Shown here one piece after another: positions 25,701-40,700 of a stretch of DNA of 64,000 nt. How positions within the stretch are numbered: position 1 is the stretch's first letter; each line of letters opens with the position of its first letter. The DNA lies in assembly GCA_032158295.1 (NCBI GenBank), contig CM063244.1, positions 20,586,815-20,650,814 on the forward strand. The letters are read 5' to 3'. A program made the translations under genes and the position numbers. Under the pieces are notes generated by a model. That model was not told where the DNA came from. It saw only the letters and a program-made list of their open reading frames with translations, and made no database searches. This stretch comes from Pycnopodia helianthoides. Taxonomy: Eukaryota > Echinodermata > Asteroidea > Forcipulatida > Asteriidae.

Positions 25701-28700
25701 CAAAGTCCAGTGGAGCATCATCTGAAGTTCGGCCCAGTGAGTTGGGCGATATCTCATTTAATAAGAAAAACAATAATACAAACAAAAATCTGCCAGAGTA
25801 ATGGATCTACTGCAACTCTTCTTAAAGAAAAACAGAGCTGTAGTTAAAACAGAAATCCAGTTTTGAGCACAGAACATAATTATTCGCTTTTCGTGTTACA
25901 TTACAACTGCAATGCAAGTACAAAAACAATCATAACATAGACATGGACAGAGCTGTAGCAAAATAGAAATTCAGTTCCAAGATCAGAAAATGTCTGTATT
26001 TTTTTCGTTTTTTCTCCTTAATTTAGGAGGGGACGAGCCTGTTGAAGTGCCAAATTGTGACATATCAAATTACAGTGGAACGTCGTCTGCCAGCCTAATG
26101 GATCTACTCCTGAAGCTTTTTTATTAATAACAGAGCTGCAGCAAAAACAAATCTACTTTTGAGGACAGAACAAGTTAGCTTTTTGACCTAGTGTTAAAAT
26201 ACCACTGAAATACAAGTACATATACAATCACAGCACAGACATGCAACTTTTATTGTTGCAATAAAAAAGAGAAAATTTTGCTGAGCACAGAAAACTTTTC
26301 ACAGTTTTTTTTTCTTCAGTTTTCTACGGCAGTGTTTTCCTTCCCAAACAAGAAAGAGGAACACAGCTGGAAAATGTTGCATGCCTGACAACAGTAAGGC
26401 AATAAAGTGGGCCCACGGATTCTGCACTCACGGCACCATGTAAAGAGTATGATTCAGTGAGTCGTAGAATTACACTGTGTGGATTGCCAAGAAAATGGGC
26501 CCACGAGGTACAACCAAAATCTCAAGTGATTGTGGTAGGTATACAATCCAACGAGGAATACAAATAAACACATTCCTCGCCTAAAGAGGAAGAAAAGAAA
26601 AAGAAAACAAACGAGCCTACAAAACAAGTCTCCTCTACAGAAGTGATAACCTCAAAAACATGGAAGGAATTTACAAAATGTTTGCTGAAACAAGATTTAC
26701 AGTACAACATCCAACACTCTGTGCTAGAAGATAAATCTTAGATAGAATATGAAAAATGAATAGATAACAGAAATTGTTCTGTTCTACATCAAAGTTTGTG
26801 TAAAATGCACATCATGAAGATGAAATATAGAGTGTTAAAAAGACACATTGCAAATGACCTTGAACTTTGCTCCTGATTTCCTCCTTGCTGACATCCTTCC
26901 CCGAGGTCAAGAGGTCAATTGTGGAGAGGCGTCTTGGGGTGATGCTTGGGGATATGTACATCTCGGTCGGGGCCATGGAGAAATCCCCATCGGAATCTTC
27001 CTCATCAGACTAGATGGAAAAACAGGGAAACATATACGGTTCTGAAACGTGTGTATAAAGCTTATTTTGGGGTTAACAAATTTGAGAAATTATTTTCAGC
27101 TTTATAAACTGTTATTGTCAAAATAAAGATTGGTTCAATAGATTGTGCACGTCTGACGTGTATGTGAACTTCCTTGCCCATTTCTGGTCACTATCATATT
27201 GAGTTTTACGTGTGCATGATTCTGTTTCTTCGAATACTTTAGTTTGACAAAGTTTATGGCTATACAAATTATATCATGTTGTTTGGAAAGTAAAATTTAG
27301 CTACGCAATGTATAAAAGTCAAATAAATTTAACAAAGTGACAAAGAAAACCTTAGAATAAGACTTGACCACCACTTCCAGTTACTGAAGTTCATGTTAAA
27401 CCTATGTAATGATCGCACAAATTCGGGCATGATTGGCAAATGGAAATTCTAATAAAAAAAAGCATCCTCGTCACAAGTTTGAACTTTGTTTCAATGTTAA
27501 TTTCAACAAACTATTTGTATTATATAAAAATTGAAATTGTATTTACAAAATTTGCTATTGGTATTTATATTTTCAAATATTTTGTGTAAATAGAATTTGA
27601 AAAGAAGATTAGCTTTCATAGAAAAGTATAGTCTTGTTCTAAATTGTTTTCCAATTTTCGATACACGCGAGACTTGCACAGTCCATTGACATAAATAGAG
27701 TACGATATGTATGCTGAAAAGCATGTTTGAATGAACTTCGATTACTTTCAGACCCAGGTAATGAAATGAGCTTATATTCCAAAATATTTTGAACTGGCAT
27801 GAGCTTGTTTATAAAAAATTGTGCAAATAAACAACTGTAATTTGGAAGAGAATTAAACAAAATTAAATACATTTCTAAAGTTTCACTAAAAGTCACTCAC
27901 ATTAAGTAGATACACTCAAGACAAAACAAATCTTTGCATGTACTGAGTATACCATCAATAGTCTCCCATGATAGTAAACTCCCCCTCATAGTTTACAAGA
28001 CATTCAGCGTTCAGCATTTTAACATTGTAGAGTGGAGTGAAACATTTACCTTGTCAGACGATGCATTGGAAGCCGTCGGCGATGATCGTCCTCCGCGGAA
28101 TCTCTCGTTGTAATCCAAGTTATACGGAACCTTCAAGGAGAGAGAGAATTAGAGACACTGATTGGAGGATCCAACAAAATGCAGCTTTTAAGCTATAAAA
28201 ATATTACTAACATAGCACTTCCTAACGACTACACTCATGAGCCTTGTTCAGACTTACTACATGCGATATCATGGTGGAATAACAATGAGTGGAATTGCTG
28301 CCTACCACAACAGTGCGTCATGTATGCAACTATTACAGAGCGCCAAAGGCACAAGATGGAAACTTGTGCTGAAATGTAAAAATATGCACTGGACGCCATT
28401 TCAGCAAGCAACTCTTTCAAAGAACAACAGATCAGTGCAGATAATGACCATAGCTATCAATGATATCACACACCAAAAATTTGCTTGCTGAAATGGCGCC
28501 CACTGATATTTCAAGTATTTTGACAATAGATACAACTCCAGTTCCCCCCATCTTGTACCTTCAACGCTCTACAATCTTTGTATGATGTATGGTAGCAATA
28601 AAATTATATGTTAGGGAGCATCTTAAAAGTCGGAACGGCAGAACATTCTTATTGGATCAGATAAGTATTCAAAGGCGTGCACACTTGGAGCGTCCCATTG

Positions 28701-31700
28701 GAACTTTCACAATACTAGTGCTCGTATTCACTAGTGTAGGATTGCTCCAGTACTTCGGCACAATGATGTGCAGTCTAACAGAACGTTCTGGCGGTCCAAT
28801 GGATTGCAGGTGTGCGCCCACGAGAACATTCTTCCGTGTCTACAGAGTGCCCGACTTTAGAGATGCTCCCTTAGTGTTTATTATTTCACCGATCACGTCA
28901 CATCATGAGCAAGGCCTGTTTTATGGGTACTCCCAGAGAGGATTGTTCTAGATGAAATCAACTGAAAAATTTAATAAGGGGGTTCACAACTGGGCCCAAT
29001 TTCATAGCGCTGCTTAACGGTAAGCAAATTTTCGTGCTAACTGTAGCAGAAAAATTTGCTTAAGCATAAGCGTATTTTACAGGTTAGCAAGAAAATAAGG
29101 CCGTCATCTTGCGCGTTCACCATGTATTTGCATTGTTCCGTCATGCATTTTCATACAGTAAGCACCGGGAGGTTAGCATGCCTTTTCGTGTGCTTACGGT
29201 TAGCAGCGCTATGAAATAGAAATCGTGCAGTAAGCACAGAATCGGCCGTTAAGCAGCTCTATGAAATTGGGCCCTGGTGTAATTTTTAGCCGAAACCAAA
29301 GTTGACATACCAAATATCCTTCCATGTTCAGAGGGTCTGGGTTAGCTGCAGCTCCTTCATAGCGCACTGCTGGATCTTCATAAATTCAGATTCTAAAAGA
29401 CCAAACCAAAATCAAAGACAAAACAACCACCATGATAGCATCTTTCAAGTTTTCTCCAGAAGACGATCAGAGCACACTGATCAAAACATCAAGTTGCTTA
29501 AACCACCGTTTTTTTTCAGAACCACCACACCAACACGATAGATTTCATGTACATGGTGTAAACGCAAACAAAAAAAGATCGGAATTGTTAAACACTTGAC
29601 TACTCTGAATGGCCCATGAAGTTCACTTTACTGAGGAAAATATATAGTTTCTATTGGAACATTTCAAGGGGCACCAAGGCAATGACCATGGGTCATTTTG
29701 CCAATGCGCCGTATTTTTGACCGCGTGAGGGCGTTCTCAAAAATATTTTTATCACTTCCGGGGGTATAACTTATCGTCTGCTCAGCTATCTGTGTACAGT
29801 TTAGCATCGGCGTTCTGTCACTTCTGTACGCAAGAGACATTAGTCAGTGCTTCTAGAATCTAAGGTAATAACGGCCCTTTAAAGGGTTTTTTTTGTCCGT
29901 GATGGACATGACGTCTGGTAGTAATGTGTTTTAGTCCTTAACTGTCTGGAGGAAGTATTTGAAGCAGTTTTTGTTTGCGGAGAACAGTTGTTTCTATAAG
30001 TATAAAGAGGAAAGGATGAGCCACGCTTAACTGCCAGTTCCCGATATTTTTTAAGATTAGATGCAGGGCTCTTTATTTCTTTAAGGAGCCGTTATTAATC
30101 CACCTTAAATTCTAGAAGCACTGACTAAACTCTCTCGCGCACAGAAGTGACAGAACGCCGATGTTAAAACTGTACACAGCTACCTGAGCAGACGGTAATC
30201 GCTTAAGTTATACCCCCGGAAGTGATACAATTATTTTTGAGAGCGCCCTCACGCGGTCAAAAATACGGCGCATTGTCTCAGTGAAGCATCAGGTCTGTGT
30301 CTTGGTTCATAATTGTCGTGGATAAGTTTGATTGAATTGCTTCTCTTAAGGACAAGAGAATGTGTATGAAAAATACACTTTAACTACACCCATATTCGTC
30401 TTCTCCCTCTTTATTTTGGACTTGCCTGTTTCACAGTTTTCTTCTGGAAATTGGGTCTTGGCTGAAGTCGGTAAAACTGCAAAGAAACAAAAGAAAACCA
30501 TCAAAAACAATCACAATGTTGCTGCATTATATGAACAGGGTTAAGAACAGGGTTTAAAGGGGGTCCTGTACTAAAAATTTATGGACAAAAAGTAGAATTA
30601 ATTTAAAACACGAATCAGTAAATGATTGAGCATCATTGAGTGATGGATTTGAGTGCTATATAAGAAGCCACTATTACTATCACCATTATTATTATATAAA
30701 AACAGATTACTAGTATTATCATAATCATCTGAATCAGCATCATAGCTTACCCTTCAGATGAGAGATACAAAAGAGATGATTCATGTAGCCCAACATCAGG
30801 TCTCCCTTTGAGTTGATGAATCTTGCAGCACTAATCGGCTCTTCAAGAGCGATCTCCGTCATGAGAGACTTCTCCATATCCCATACCTTCACTGCACCAT
30901 CAGAACTACATATGTGTATAATGGAAACATTAAGTTTAAAATGGCTATAAATCAGAAAAACAATACTCAAACATCGCAGTTGTCGTCAATTTTTTCTGTG
31001 ATCAACCCCAAAACATTTAAAATTTACCCAGTCAATTTCCCTTGTGGTTTATTACTTGATATTTGAAATAAAAAGTCGCATCCCCTTAAGGTGATCCCTC
31101 TGCTGCTGCTTCCCAGGTTGTATCATTAACTTGGGTGTGATCCCTGGCTACACGGCAGTTACAGGTTGAATGGCTTCTGCAGACTGGCACCCCAGAACAA
31201 AAATATTGGCAAAATATTAAGACCACCAACATTAAGGCTAGATAGCTCAGTTGGTAGAGAATGGAAAGTTAATCATGCTTTTTAGACTCCGAAGGACTAT
31301 TGTAAAATAAATATAATTTTGTAACCCATTTCTCAAAATACATTCTCGCATCTGGGTAAACATGGTTTCTTAAATGGTAGGCAGTCTTTAAGGAATTTTA
31401 ACAGAGAAAGCGACATCATTAACTCCATCAAAACTTGTACGCAGAAATCTGGTCTCTTAGGAAGCGCCTGAAAAGTCAAGCACGTTCTCGATGCAAAAGA
31501 ACTTTCCCTTTATAGGCACACGCCTGGATCTCCAGAACATTCTGCTTGACTGCAACAATGTGCCGAACTTCGGGAACAATTCTACACCAGTGAGTTTTGA
31601 ACGTTCCAATGGAATGTTCCCGGGGTTCAACGGACCGGTCCCTGTACATGAACTAAAATACTTATCCGATCCAATATGAACGTTCCAACTGTTCTTACTT

Positions 31701-34700
31701 TTTAGATGCTCCTTTATCCATGACTTTTTTAGCCATGGAGGGTATGTGCTATTTTTTCAGGGTTCTTCCCATGAACAAGCTAGCGTATCGGGGCGATACA
31801 TGTGAATTGCATGCTGATACACACAAAAATATAGCAAACCATTGCTTCAGATTGCACGGTAGTGCTTTTAAAACCAAGATTAACACCAAGTAGAGCTTTG
31901 TTTCAATTCAGTGTGCTTTGGCCTAACATCAAACATTTGGGTCAAGAATGCCCTTCAGTTTGAAAAATTCCCGGGGAGAACCCTGTTTTTGTGTACATTT
32001 CATGGACTAATACTGACATAAAATTTTGCTTGTTTTGTTCTACCTGCAAGACACAAAGATCTGAAGGCCGCAACACGAGTCCACAGCCACGATTGGTGCA
32101 GCATGGTCCCTCTGCCTCTCCTTCACCACCTCCCCTGCATCATGAGTGACATAGACATTGGCGCTCGTCACTGGTTTCAACTGGTGCAACATCAGGCTTC
32201 CGTCTGAATGACCCGTGAGAAAGACTGACCCCTGCAAGAGAAAAACAAGAGTTTAAATAGTAAGCACAAATTGTTAATTAGCTTACCCAGAGGGCTTGGC
32301 CCAGAGCCCAATTTCATAGCACTCTTTAAAGGTAAGCGTGTTTCACAGGTGAGCAAGAAAATAAGATGACCAGCTTGCGCGTTCACCATGGATTTGCATT
32401 GTTACGTCATTCATTTTCATACAGTAAGAGCTTGCCTTTTCGTTTGCTTCTGGTTAGCAGCGCTATGAAATGCACACTCGCACCGTCAGCACAAAATTGG
32501 CTGTTAAGCAGCTCTATGAAAGGTGTTTCTTGACTGGCAGCAAAAACATGCAAAAAGCACTCCGAGCGCATTGAGATTACATGTTATGTCATGTACATTT
32601 AAACATATTGCAGGGCTGATATTTCATAGAGGCAACGGAGGCAATTGCTTCCATGCCCCTGGCCATTGCCTTGGTGCCCTTGGAATTGTTCCAGTGGTAA
32701 ATTACATTTTCCTAACTGAAGTGGCTTTTACTAAGGAAAAGCTGCCTTACCTTTTCAAGAATGAAGAATTAGGCCTGATATAAAGATAAAAACTGTGTCA
32801 TTTAAATGAACAATCCTATCCTTTTTTTTAGTGACAAAAAAATGACTGGATTTTGGTCTTACTAGTCTTGAATACCCTGTGACATCTCTCGGAACGTCCA
32901 CCAAATGTTGGAGCTCTAGACCCGGTAGTGACCAGAACTGAAAGACGTCATCATCTCTGAGGTGGCTCTTGGCAATGAGGGCGCTGTTAGCTTTATCAAA
33001 CACCATGTCGAAGATCTGCAGAGATGGAGAGATGGAGAGATGGAGAGAGATTCTGACAACTGGCCCCAATTTCATAGGGCTGCAACAAATGTACATGTAA
33101 AATGGGTCTTATAGTTTCAAACATAGCTCAGCATACCTGTGGCAAAACAATGACCGCATTAGGATGCCCTTTGGGTGTGAAAAGCACTAAATAAGAACTA
33201 TGTATTATATTTTATTATAATTTTTTTCTCTGGAGTGGAGTTATACGACTCCATTTATTTCACACTCTAAAATATCACATCCACCACAAACAAACCACCA
33301 AAGCTTAATGAACAAATTAATGGAACAAAGAAATTAATATATACAACATATACAATTGGTGGCCTAGAGTTATATACAACAGCTCTATACAATTAGAAAT
33401 AAGTGTATTAATAGTACAGAAATGAAACAGATTGAGTATGTACAACTGGATATTGAAATCAATAGCTGAATTCCAGTTGATTTTCCTTATTAGGTATTAT
33501 TATTATTACTATTATTTTAATATATATAAACAAATATTAATCATTCACATAGATACTTACTGAGTCTTTGCTTGCTTGTAATTCACAGTAGCGATGACCA
33601 AACAGCATTGGATCCATAAACAGAATACGCCCATCCTGTGTTAAAAAAGTTGAAACATTATCACCTGTAATATTATTGTTATAAAATCGCTGTTGCCGAA
33701 AGGCCTGGACCCCATTTCATGGCTCTGCATACCACAGAGCTCAGCGTTTACGCCATATAGAATTAAGCACTTTACAGAGCGCAGAACTGGCAGTAAGCAG
33801 GGCCATGGATTGGGCCAGGGATAAACCGTCGAGGGCGCACTGCGTTGCGAATCGCTCATATTGAAGTGCAACTTACCTTGAGGCCAAGCACCAAGAAGTT
33901 ATCATTCAGGGGGCATACAAAGCCATATAGAATTAAGCACTTTACAGAGCGCAGAACTGGCAGTAAGCAGGGCCATGGATTGGGGCCCCAGTGTGCATGT
34001 AGACAAGGGGGGGCTTTCCGTAACACTGTACCTTCTCTATTTAACAAACGTTTAAACCAAACAGGTAAACAGATTGAATTTTTCATATTGCCCATCAGAA
34101 ATAAATAGTCACCACAACAAAACTCCATCTCTTGAATGAATTCTATATAATTGTGTAAAGATAGTATACTTCCTCATAAAAGTATGGAATCATCTGTGAG
34201 TTTTGAATGAAATTTGCCAAATTAAAAATCATTATTTAAACTCTATTTTTCATGAAAGAGTGTATTACATGTATGTAAGTGCTGAATGTTGTGAGTTGAG
34301 TTAAAATGAATACAGGTGCTTCGCACTGCAGAGGGCCCTCCATGGTTTTCCCAGGAGAGGCAATTTTTTTGCAGTATATCATGGGGGAAAAGGTTGACAA
34401 GTCTTTGATCCTCACGCAGCGCCGACGCACAACCCCAATTACTTAAGTTCAATTGTGGTTTGCAAAGCAGCCAAGTCAGATTTGTCTATGTTCACAGCAC
34501 CATTGTTTTTTAAAGGCTGGTGAATGTTTTTCACGTTAATGTAAGCAAGCCATTTTAAAGGTCCCAAACTGCCCATGTGCCGCGAGTTGCAAGTGCAATT
34601 ATTTTTTAGCCAACACTTTTTTACGGGGAAAGGGCCTCTCTGGGATAAACCGTCGAGGGCACCTGCGTTGCGAATCGCTCATATTGAAGTGCAACTTACC

Positions 34701-37700
34701 TTGAGGCCAAGCACCAAGAAGTTATCATTCAGGGGGCATACAAAGCCCTCTTCAGCCCAGTACATGACATGAGAGGTGACAGTGGCGATGGAGGTACAAG
34801 GTGAGGTGGTCTGGTGGAGCCCTCTACCCTGAAGAGTAGCCCGGTGGGTGGGGAAGGTATACCCTAACTGACTTGAGTTGGGCCCTCTCGTAGATGGTGT
34901 ATGTCTTCAACAAAACGACCAAAAAACAGAAAATGATCAAGACAAGGAGATACTTTAACTAATTATCCAAACATTGTATTAATGTTTTTCAATCTTCAAA
35001 TGCTATTTTTTTCAACTTTTCAACTTTGTATTTCACAGTAGGATTGGTACCGGTATGAACTTTTTAAGTTTTCAGATTGAACCTTATAAAACTTTCCCCG
35101 GATAATTACCAAAAAACCTGATTATTTGTCTTTGAATGTTAATTTGGTTCCAATCTGGACTCAATTTCTTAAAGCCTCTTAGCACACAAATCACTAAGCA
35201 CTGAATATCTTTGCTTATCAGAAACAGGTTATCAGCTGAAATTTTTTCGACAACTCGCTTCATGATTATTGCTGGTCCCCTTCTAACTTTTGCTTAGCAC
35301 ATGAATTGATGAGAAATACTTTACTGCTTTATGGCATAGGTTCTGGTGCATTAGCCTTACTCCAAATCTCCTCTATCGGGATGTAAGGCCATGTCCCCAT
35401 TGGTAGCTATGGCTACGGCTAAGACAGTTGCGAAGGGTTTTGCTAAGGACGACCTTTACTTTAACACATGACGACCCAGCCATAGCCATAGCAGTCAATT
35501 CGGACATGGCCTAACATGTAGGTGCTCATGGTTTAGATGCCTGGACTAAATTTGATACTGAGCCTCTCCTAACGACATGTCCAACGTTACTGTTTTAGCA
35601 AAGTTGCTTTTGAGCGAATCTACACTCTATAGCTGCATCCTGTATATGTACCAGTAGTTTATCTTATTCAGCAAAAGTCTGTAGAAACATTGAATTTTGT
35701 AACGTTCCTTAGAAGCAGCTATGTGGATAAACAACGTTGTTGTATTTTTCCTCGCTGTAGGTCCTCTGTGAATCTGGTATGAATCAGTATTCTATTACAG
35801 AAAATACATTATTATTAATGTAATGTCAACCCCTAAAATTGATGCAGCAGTAGGTGAAGACGCTATTTTTTAAAGTGCAAACAAGTTCACCTTCAAGTTT
35901 TTAAATCTTCATACCTTGGAGATGTTGGGGCTCCGGGTGATCCGCTCCTACTTAATGCAGAAGGCCCTCTAGTGTTTATCTTCTCCTGAAGCCGGTTCAC
36001 ATCCCATACTGCAGTCCGACAAGCTGGGTCCGTTCTGGAAATGACAACAAACATTGTACCACCACATCCAACTTCAAAATCTACAACTTATTCATTTGTC
36101 TTCAATTCTGCTGACATTGATACAAAAATGATTCACTTATCAGGCTGCCATGGATCTTGTAGACATATCAAAGGGGTTAGTTCTTCCACTTGCTCAGTTA
36201 CTATTGCTTGCTACCTTGATGTTATATTGAAAGTTTATCTTTTTTTGAATAACCACATTTTTGTTCTGTTCAAAACTCCTATATACTTCACTGAAAAAGA
36301 GCCCTCAACAACAAAAACTTCAAAATTGAACAGTTTTCATACAATATTTTGTTCCACTACCAACTTCACACTTCAAGATTAAAAAAATGTCCACCATATT
36401 TTTCTTGTAGTCTCCCAAACTATTGGACACTAGAAAAACGTTTTTCTATTCAATTCATTTCGTTTAGATTTGTGATTCAAAATTACACAACAGTAGTTAA
36501 AAGGACTAAAACTGACCCGTTTAAATAAAAACAAAAAAAGCATTGAAATTAAAGAAACAAAAGAATTTTAAATTGTGCATACCTCATTGTATAGACCCAT
36601 ATCTCAGTTTCACTGATGAGCAGGTACACCATGCTGCACTCCCTGTTGTATGTGACCCCAAGGACCTGCTGTAAAGGAGAGATAGATGGAGGCGGCAGGA
36701 CGGTAGACAAACTCTTCTGGTCCTTCATGGACACAAGACGTACACTGTGATAGCAAGGGGGTAGATGGAAAAAAATAATAATCAAAAACTTGGAATATAT
36801 ACACAATACATGCACCTTAATTGTTATATCTTAAGCTGTGATCAAAGGCTATGTGAAAAAACTGGACCCAATTTCAAAGAGCTACTTCAGTAGTATTTAG
36901 TATACAGTGCTTAATAAACATTGGTACAAGGGCAAAAACCAAATATCTTTTAATCATTGCAGTACCTAGTGCTAAAATATAGTATTCGAACTGCCCCTAG
37001 CCACTGGGCAAGCTCGATGGTAAGACATCTACTCTAGAATGGCAAAAGTCGTGGTTCGAATCCACCCCAATGATGCACCTGTGGATTTTTTTTCACAGGA
37101 CTCAGGAAAGTACTGACTATACAGTGCTTATATTGGTGTAAGGGCAAAAAACCAAACAGTAGACAATGGTGAATCTGCTGGGCAAAAATAAGCAGGATAC
37201 CAGTTGCCAATGGTACATATTACACTGTATTTTGGCTGGTAACCTTTTCCCTGCAAGCAGAATTTGTGCTAACTTTTGTACTTATAATAAGCAGCTCAAC
37301 GTAACAAACCTTTCCCATATGAACAATATGTAAATTGCACTGCGCACGTTTGCACTAACACTACTGGTTGGCAAAATGAGGGAACATCGCGCCATTTTGA
37401 ATGGGGGCTGATGGCTGCTTGATGCATTAGTGCATCTGCCTAGAGCACAACTCTATTGAGTTTGCCAACCAATAGTGTCTGTACACATGCGTGAATGTAT
37501 TTAGCGCATTTGGCCATGGTGCATCACAACAATGTTGTAAACATGATAAGATTGGTATTCCTTTAAGCACGGTTGTTTGACTGTGCAATATTGAACCATG
37601 ACTGAACCAATCAAAATGCGACTTCTTTGTATGTGGGCATGGCCTTCACTTAAGGACACTGGACACCTTTGGTAATTGTCAAAGACCAGTCTTCTCACTT

Positions 37701-40700
37701 GGTGTATCTCAACATATGCACAAAATAACAAACCTGTGAAAATTTGAACTCAATTGGTGGTCGAAGTTGCGAGATAGAAAAAACATCCTTGTCACACTAA
37801 GTTGTGTGCTTTCAGATGCTTGATTTCAAGACCTCATGCGTGAGGTCTCAAAATCAATTTAATATTTTACTGAGAAATTACTTCTTTCTCAAAACTACGC
37901 TACTTCAGAGGGAGCCGTTTCTCACAATGTTTTATACTATCAACAGCTCTCCATTGCTCGTTACCAAGTAAGCTTTTATGCTAACAATTATTTTGAGTAA
38001 TTACCAATAGTGTCCAGTGCCTTTAAGTGAGCTTACACTTGTGAGTTTTTTAAAATAATGTTTACATTATCTTTTATATCCACTCAGATTTTTGTGTGTA
38101 CTTGTTGTATAATTTTTTGGTCACCGTTTAATGCTCCACCTTTCTCTTAATCCAATCCAAGTTTTTGATGCTTTCTCATTTTTTAATGTAAATTCAATGT
38201 AATGTTGCCTTTGGCAACCAAATTGAATGTTTTTTAATAAACCATAAATAAATATATAATAAATATAATATATCAAATAATAAACCACAAGGGAAACTGA
38301 CTTGGTACATTTTTTAAATGATTTCGGGTTGAACAAAGAAAAATTGACTAGAGCGGGATTTGAACCAACGACCTCCGGTTTAACGTGCCGGCGCTCTACC
38401 AACTGAGCTATCTAGCCCTATGTTGGCGGTCTCCCTATTTTGTCAATATCTCTGTTCGGGGGGTGCCTGTCAGAAGCCATTCAACCGCAAACTGCCGTGT
38501 AGCCAGGGATCACACCCAGGTAACGATACAACCTGGGAAGCGGCAGACAGGGGATCACCTTAAGGGGATGCGACTTTTTATATCAGATATCAAATAATAA
38601 ACCACAAGGGAAACTGACTTGGTACTTTTTTTAAATGATTTCGGGTTGAACAAAGAAAAATTGACTAGAGCGGGATTTGAACCAACGACCTCCGGTTTAA
38701 CCTGCCGGCGCTCTACCAACTGAGCTATCTAGCCCTATATAATAAACATAATATATATATAAAATCAGCGAAAAGATTTGAGGTAAGTTTTGGAACATAC
38801 CTGCTGTCTTCTCCCACTGCAACTAGTCTGGTCGTCTTCCCTTCACAGCCAGCAATCTGCAGTGAGGTGATGCGACAGCGGGCCAGCGCATAGAACTGCA
38901 CCACGTGGTTGAGATGCCACACGCCGAGGTCACGATGGGTAGCCGTCCACAGGTATTTCTCTCCTGTCAGGCCCATCCACTCGATGCCATCCGTTGATAT
39001 AACAAGCCTGAGGGGAAGACAGGGTGCCAGACACTTATGGACAGACTCCATTAAAATACACGGCTTACTGCCAAACATTTATATGCCATGGGATTATTTC
39101 TTTAACCACCTTTTCTAAAATTATATTCTAAAATAAAAATGATGAGCCACGACATAAGCATAACATCAGGAGTGAATGCAATAAATGCACATTATTATTT
39201 CCAACAATTAAGTATGGAAGTCAATACTGGCTCAAAAACATACATGGAACGTACAAACCATCTAAACTAAATGTAGATTCTACTGTTGATATGGTGATTT
39301 AAATTGTGATGTCCTAATTTGCTGCATTCAGTAAGATAGATTCATGGATAGCATTAGATTTAAACAAAGACATTGGATGCAATGAGCACACAAAAATTTT
39401 AAATCGCTTCAGTTTTAACAAAATCATGCAAGTAATAGACCTTTCCATTGTTGATAAACAAACTGCGCTGGTTGGCATGGAAGGCCGAATGTTAGCAGAA
39501 CACTCAATCGTGTTAACAGATGTTTCAACACAATTCAACATTTTCTGCAAACTTCCAATTAAGTTAAGATCTTCTCATGATTGGTTGCTTTGTTTCCAAC
39601 AAATTCAACACCATTTTTGAATATTTGTGTAACATTGTTAAAAACTGTGGCTATCCGTTTTTGTTTTGCATTAATGGCTTTCTATAGTTTTCCGATCTCG
39701 GTTGGCAAAAACTCGGGCTGTGACGTTGCAATAGAAAGGTCTATAGGCCTATCTAATGGTCTGCGTTGATGGATTACAAATACATATGCCAGTGTTCCTT
39801 GCCTACATTTAGGAGCTGCCCAAAAATTTCCACAGTAACACAAAAGATGAAGGCTAGTGGATTTACTCTTGCTTCCCTTTCAGAAACTTTAGAATGAAGC
39901 AAGCTTAGGCTTGAGACAACCTTATTAAGATTGCCGCAAGCTCAAACAAGCCGTTAGTTATTCCTGCAAGCTCCTCGCCAGCTTCGTGCAAGCCTGTATG
40001 CTTTGTAGTTATTTCCACCTAAAGTTTGTATTCAAGCTTGCAAAGATGGTTTTCAAGATTGTCGGAAGTTTGCAATGTTGCCAAAAGTGTCTTCTTTGTT
40101 TGGTCTTTGTTTGATTGCAACCTTGCCACAAGTTTGCTGCAAGCTTGCCGCAAACTTGCTGGGTACCCTGCAAGCTTGCATGGTACCCAGCAATCTTGCA
40201 GTGTGCCATGGATTACAAGCAGGATATATACAACATTGTCAAGATGCGGGGGAGGGGTAGGGGGGAGGTCTACAAATTTGACATAAATCAGACAACGCTT
40301 GAAGGCACTCTTCTACGACTTACGTATACATTGGTTCCATGATGTCCAGTGACCACACTCTGACCGTACCGTCCGTGGAGCTCGTCAGCACAAGGGTTGA
40401 CGTCTCTGGGTGGAGCACTATCCCTGTGACCGACCGGGAATGACCCCGAAATGTGTGCACATGCCCGCCAGTCATACTCCAGACTTTGACTGCCATTAAA
40501 AGTGGAGAAGTGGAGAAGTTTTTGAGCCAAGATATCAAATGAAAGAAACTGTACTAGGGCGAGTACAACCAGTGGTGTAGATAGGCATTTTCATTCTTAG
40601 GAGGGGGAAGGGGGGGGGGGAAGGGTAGTAACAGGGGCAACAAAATAATCTTGGGTAAGTATAACTTACTGTTAACTATATTAGTTGATGTACTGATGAA

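Noticed and set aside
38121..38402. Minus-strand 93-codon frame
   Set aside because: Lies in the SINE head and AT-rich DNA; its beginning is translated tRNA-like sequence.
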